Source: CALAED01 sp937891035 (GTDB lineage: Bacteria > Actinomycetota > Actinomycetes > Streptosporangiales > Streptosporangiaceae). Taken from it: 22,419 nucleotides of DNA. Below are positions 21,392 through 22,419 of the stretch, piece after piece. Under the pieces are notes generated by a model that worked only from the letters and a program-made list of their open reading frames with translations, was not told where the DNA came from and made no database searches. How positions within the stretch are numbered: position 1 is the stretch's first letter; every line of letters begins with the position of its first letter. The position numbers were made by a program, and so were the translations under genes. The DNA is taken from the NCBI GenBank assembly GCA_035642125.1, contig DASQSZ010000246.1:1-22419 (forward strand), written 5' to 3'.

Positions 21392-22419
21392 CAGAACCCA
21401 CTACCGCGTCACCGCCACCTGACGAGCCGCCGGCGCCGGCTCGCGCCGACGCGTATCCGCTGTACGGGCCGCGCTTCCAGACCGACCCGGCCGAGTTGTA
21501 TCGCGAGATGAGAAGGCGGCACGGGCCGGTGGCTCCGGTCCTCCTCGACGGCGATGTGCCCGCGTGGCTGGTACTCGGCTACCGCGAGGTGCACTATGTG
21601 ACCGACAACCCCCATCTGTTCGCCCGCGACTCGCGTCGCTGGAACGCCTGGTCTCGCATCCCGCCGGACTGGCCGCTGAGCCCGCTGCTCGGCTTCCACG
21701 AGAGCGTCTTTTACGCGGAGGGCGTCGAGCACCGGCGCCGCGCCGGGGCCATCAACGACGCGCTCGCCGGAATCGACCCGTTCGAGCTGCGCGCGCACTG
21801 CGAGCGGGTCGCCGACGCGCTGATCGACGTGTTCGCCGGGAGCGGCGAGGCCGACCTGGTCGCCGGCTACACCGACCAGATCCCGCTGCTGGTGATGGGG
21901 CGGGTCCTCGGCCTGGGCGAAGCCGAGACGACCGGTCTCGCCCGGGATTTCTTTTTGGTGTCCGCGGCCCTCGAGGGCACCCTCGATGCCGACGCACGCA
22001 TTCGCGCCAGAATGCGGCGGCTGCTCGAGCACAAGCGCGAGCAGCCGGGGCCCGACATCGCCACCCGTCTGATCGCCCACCCCGCGGCGCTCGCCGACCA
22101 GGAGATCGTCGACGACCTGCTTGTCGTGCTCGGCGCCGCGCACCTGTCCACGTCCTGCTGGATCGGAAACGCGCTGCGGCTGATGCTCACCGACGACCGG
22201 TTCGCGCTGACGATGTCGGGCGGCCGCCGCAGCGTCGGCCAGGCCCTCAACGAGGTGCTGTGGGCCGACACCCCGACGCAGAACTTCGCCGGCCGGTTCG
22301 CGGTGCGCGACACCCTGCTGGGCGGTCAACACATCAAGACCGGCGACCTGCTCATCCTCGGCCTCGCCGCCGCGAACAACGACCCGCGCGTACGCCCGGA
22401 CGCCTACACCTCCGCCGAC
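21388..22419 (+). CDS. conservon cytochrome P450, CYP157-like, cut by window end
   Basis: 344 residues are visible and the frame is open at the window edge, so the heme-ligand Cys region lies outside. The protein aligns in general layout with bacterial class I P450s: C-helix region FHESVFYAEGVEHRRRAG near 103-120 and an I-helix GAAHLSTSCW near 249-258 in place of the common AGxxT pattern. The K-helix E-x-x-R motif is replaced by E289-V-L-W292. Loss of that Arg is documented for the conservon-linked CYP157 family (E-x-x-L-W type). It is translationally coupled to cvnD through ATGA. Related P450s occur in conservons of Streptomyces (for example rarE in S. griseus); substrates are generally unknown. 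Confidence 0.88.
   Translation, partial: MTEPTTASPPPDEPPAPARADAYPLYGPRFQTDPAELYREMRRRHGPVAPVLLDGDVPAWLVLGYREVHYVTDNPHLFARDSRRWNAWSRIPPDWPLSPLLGFHESVFYAEGVEHRRRAGAINDALAGIDPFELRAHCERVADALIDVFAGSGEADLVAGYTDQIPLLVMGRVLGLGEAETTGLARDFFLVSAALEGTLDADARIRARMRRLLEHKREQPGPDIATRLIAHPAALADQEIVDDLLVVLGAAHLSTSCWIGNALRLMLTDDRFALTMSGGRRSVGQALNEVLWADTPTQNFAGRFAVRDTLLGGQHIKTGDLLILGLAAANNDPRVRPDAYTSAD

Overview
The window is high-GC DNA with GTG and TTG starts, ATGA/GTGA stop-start overlaps, a DUF222/HNH (13E12-type) protein and a conservon (cvnABCD plus P450). This points to a filamentous actinomycete. A Streptosporangiales-type host is my guess from gene style, not something the sequence proves.

Layout, left to right. 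1-4951 holds loosely connected genes: a small membrane protein (-), a DUF222/HNH protein (+), a nitronate monooxygenase-family flavoprotein (+) and an APH-fold phosphotransferase (+). The gap at 2567-3004 contains a decayed piece of a DsbA-like domain. 4952-6474 is a three-gene leftward unit: hemerythrin-like protein, small membrane protein, DUF488 protein. Divergent from it is a long helical, ferritin-like protein of unknown function (6704-7897). A CPA1-type cation/proton antiporter (8145-9407, +) converges on an NhaA antiporter fused to a DsbA-like thioredoxin domain (9512-11401, -).

9512-15245 is a leftward run: a HutC-type GntR regulator with its own promoter and operator-like palindrome, UlaA/UlaB/UlaC-type PTS components IIC, IIB and IIA, a SIS-domain sugar-phosphate protein, then NhaA-DsbA. 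The regulator probably controls uptake of an unidentified sugar or sugar acid. The tight overlaps from IIC to SIS argue for one transcript; NhaA-DsbA may be read through.

15383-16381 (-) is an unusual protein with an N-terminal helix-turn-helix-like part and a C-terminal class III nucleotidyl-cyclase-like domain. Upstream of it lie about 1.9 kb without a confident large gene. That stretch holds a possible Shine-Dalgarno-sequestering leader, a roughly 200-nt block of nested inverted repeats (16685-16887), a 32-aa ORF with a very strong ribosome binding site, an AT-richer patch with a rightward promoter overlapping a perfect operator-like palindrome, and a 14/16 match to the CRP consensus (17876-17891). 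It is the least explained and most interesting part of the window.

18250-22419 is a conservon: CvnA (histidine-kinase-like ATPase), CvnB (roadblock/LC7), CvnC (DUF742), CvnD (small GTPase-like) and a cytochrome P450 cut off by the window end. The P450 has E-x-x-W in place of E-x-x-R, as reported for the conservon-linked CYP157 family. No rRNA, tRNA, CRISPR array or intact insertion sequence was found.
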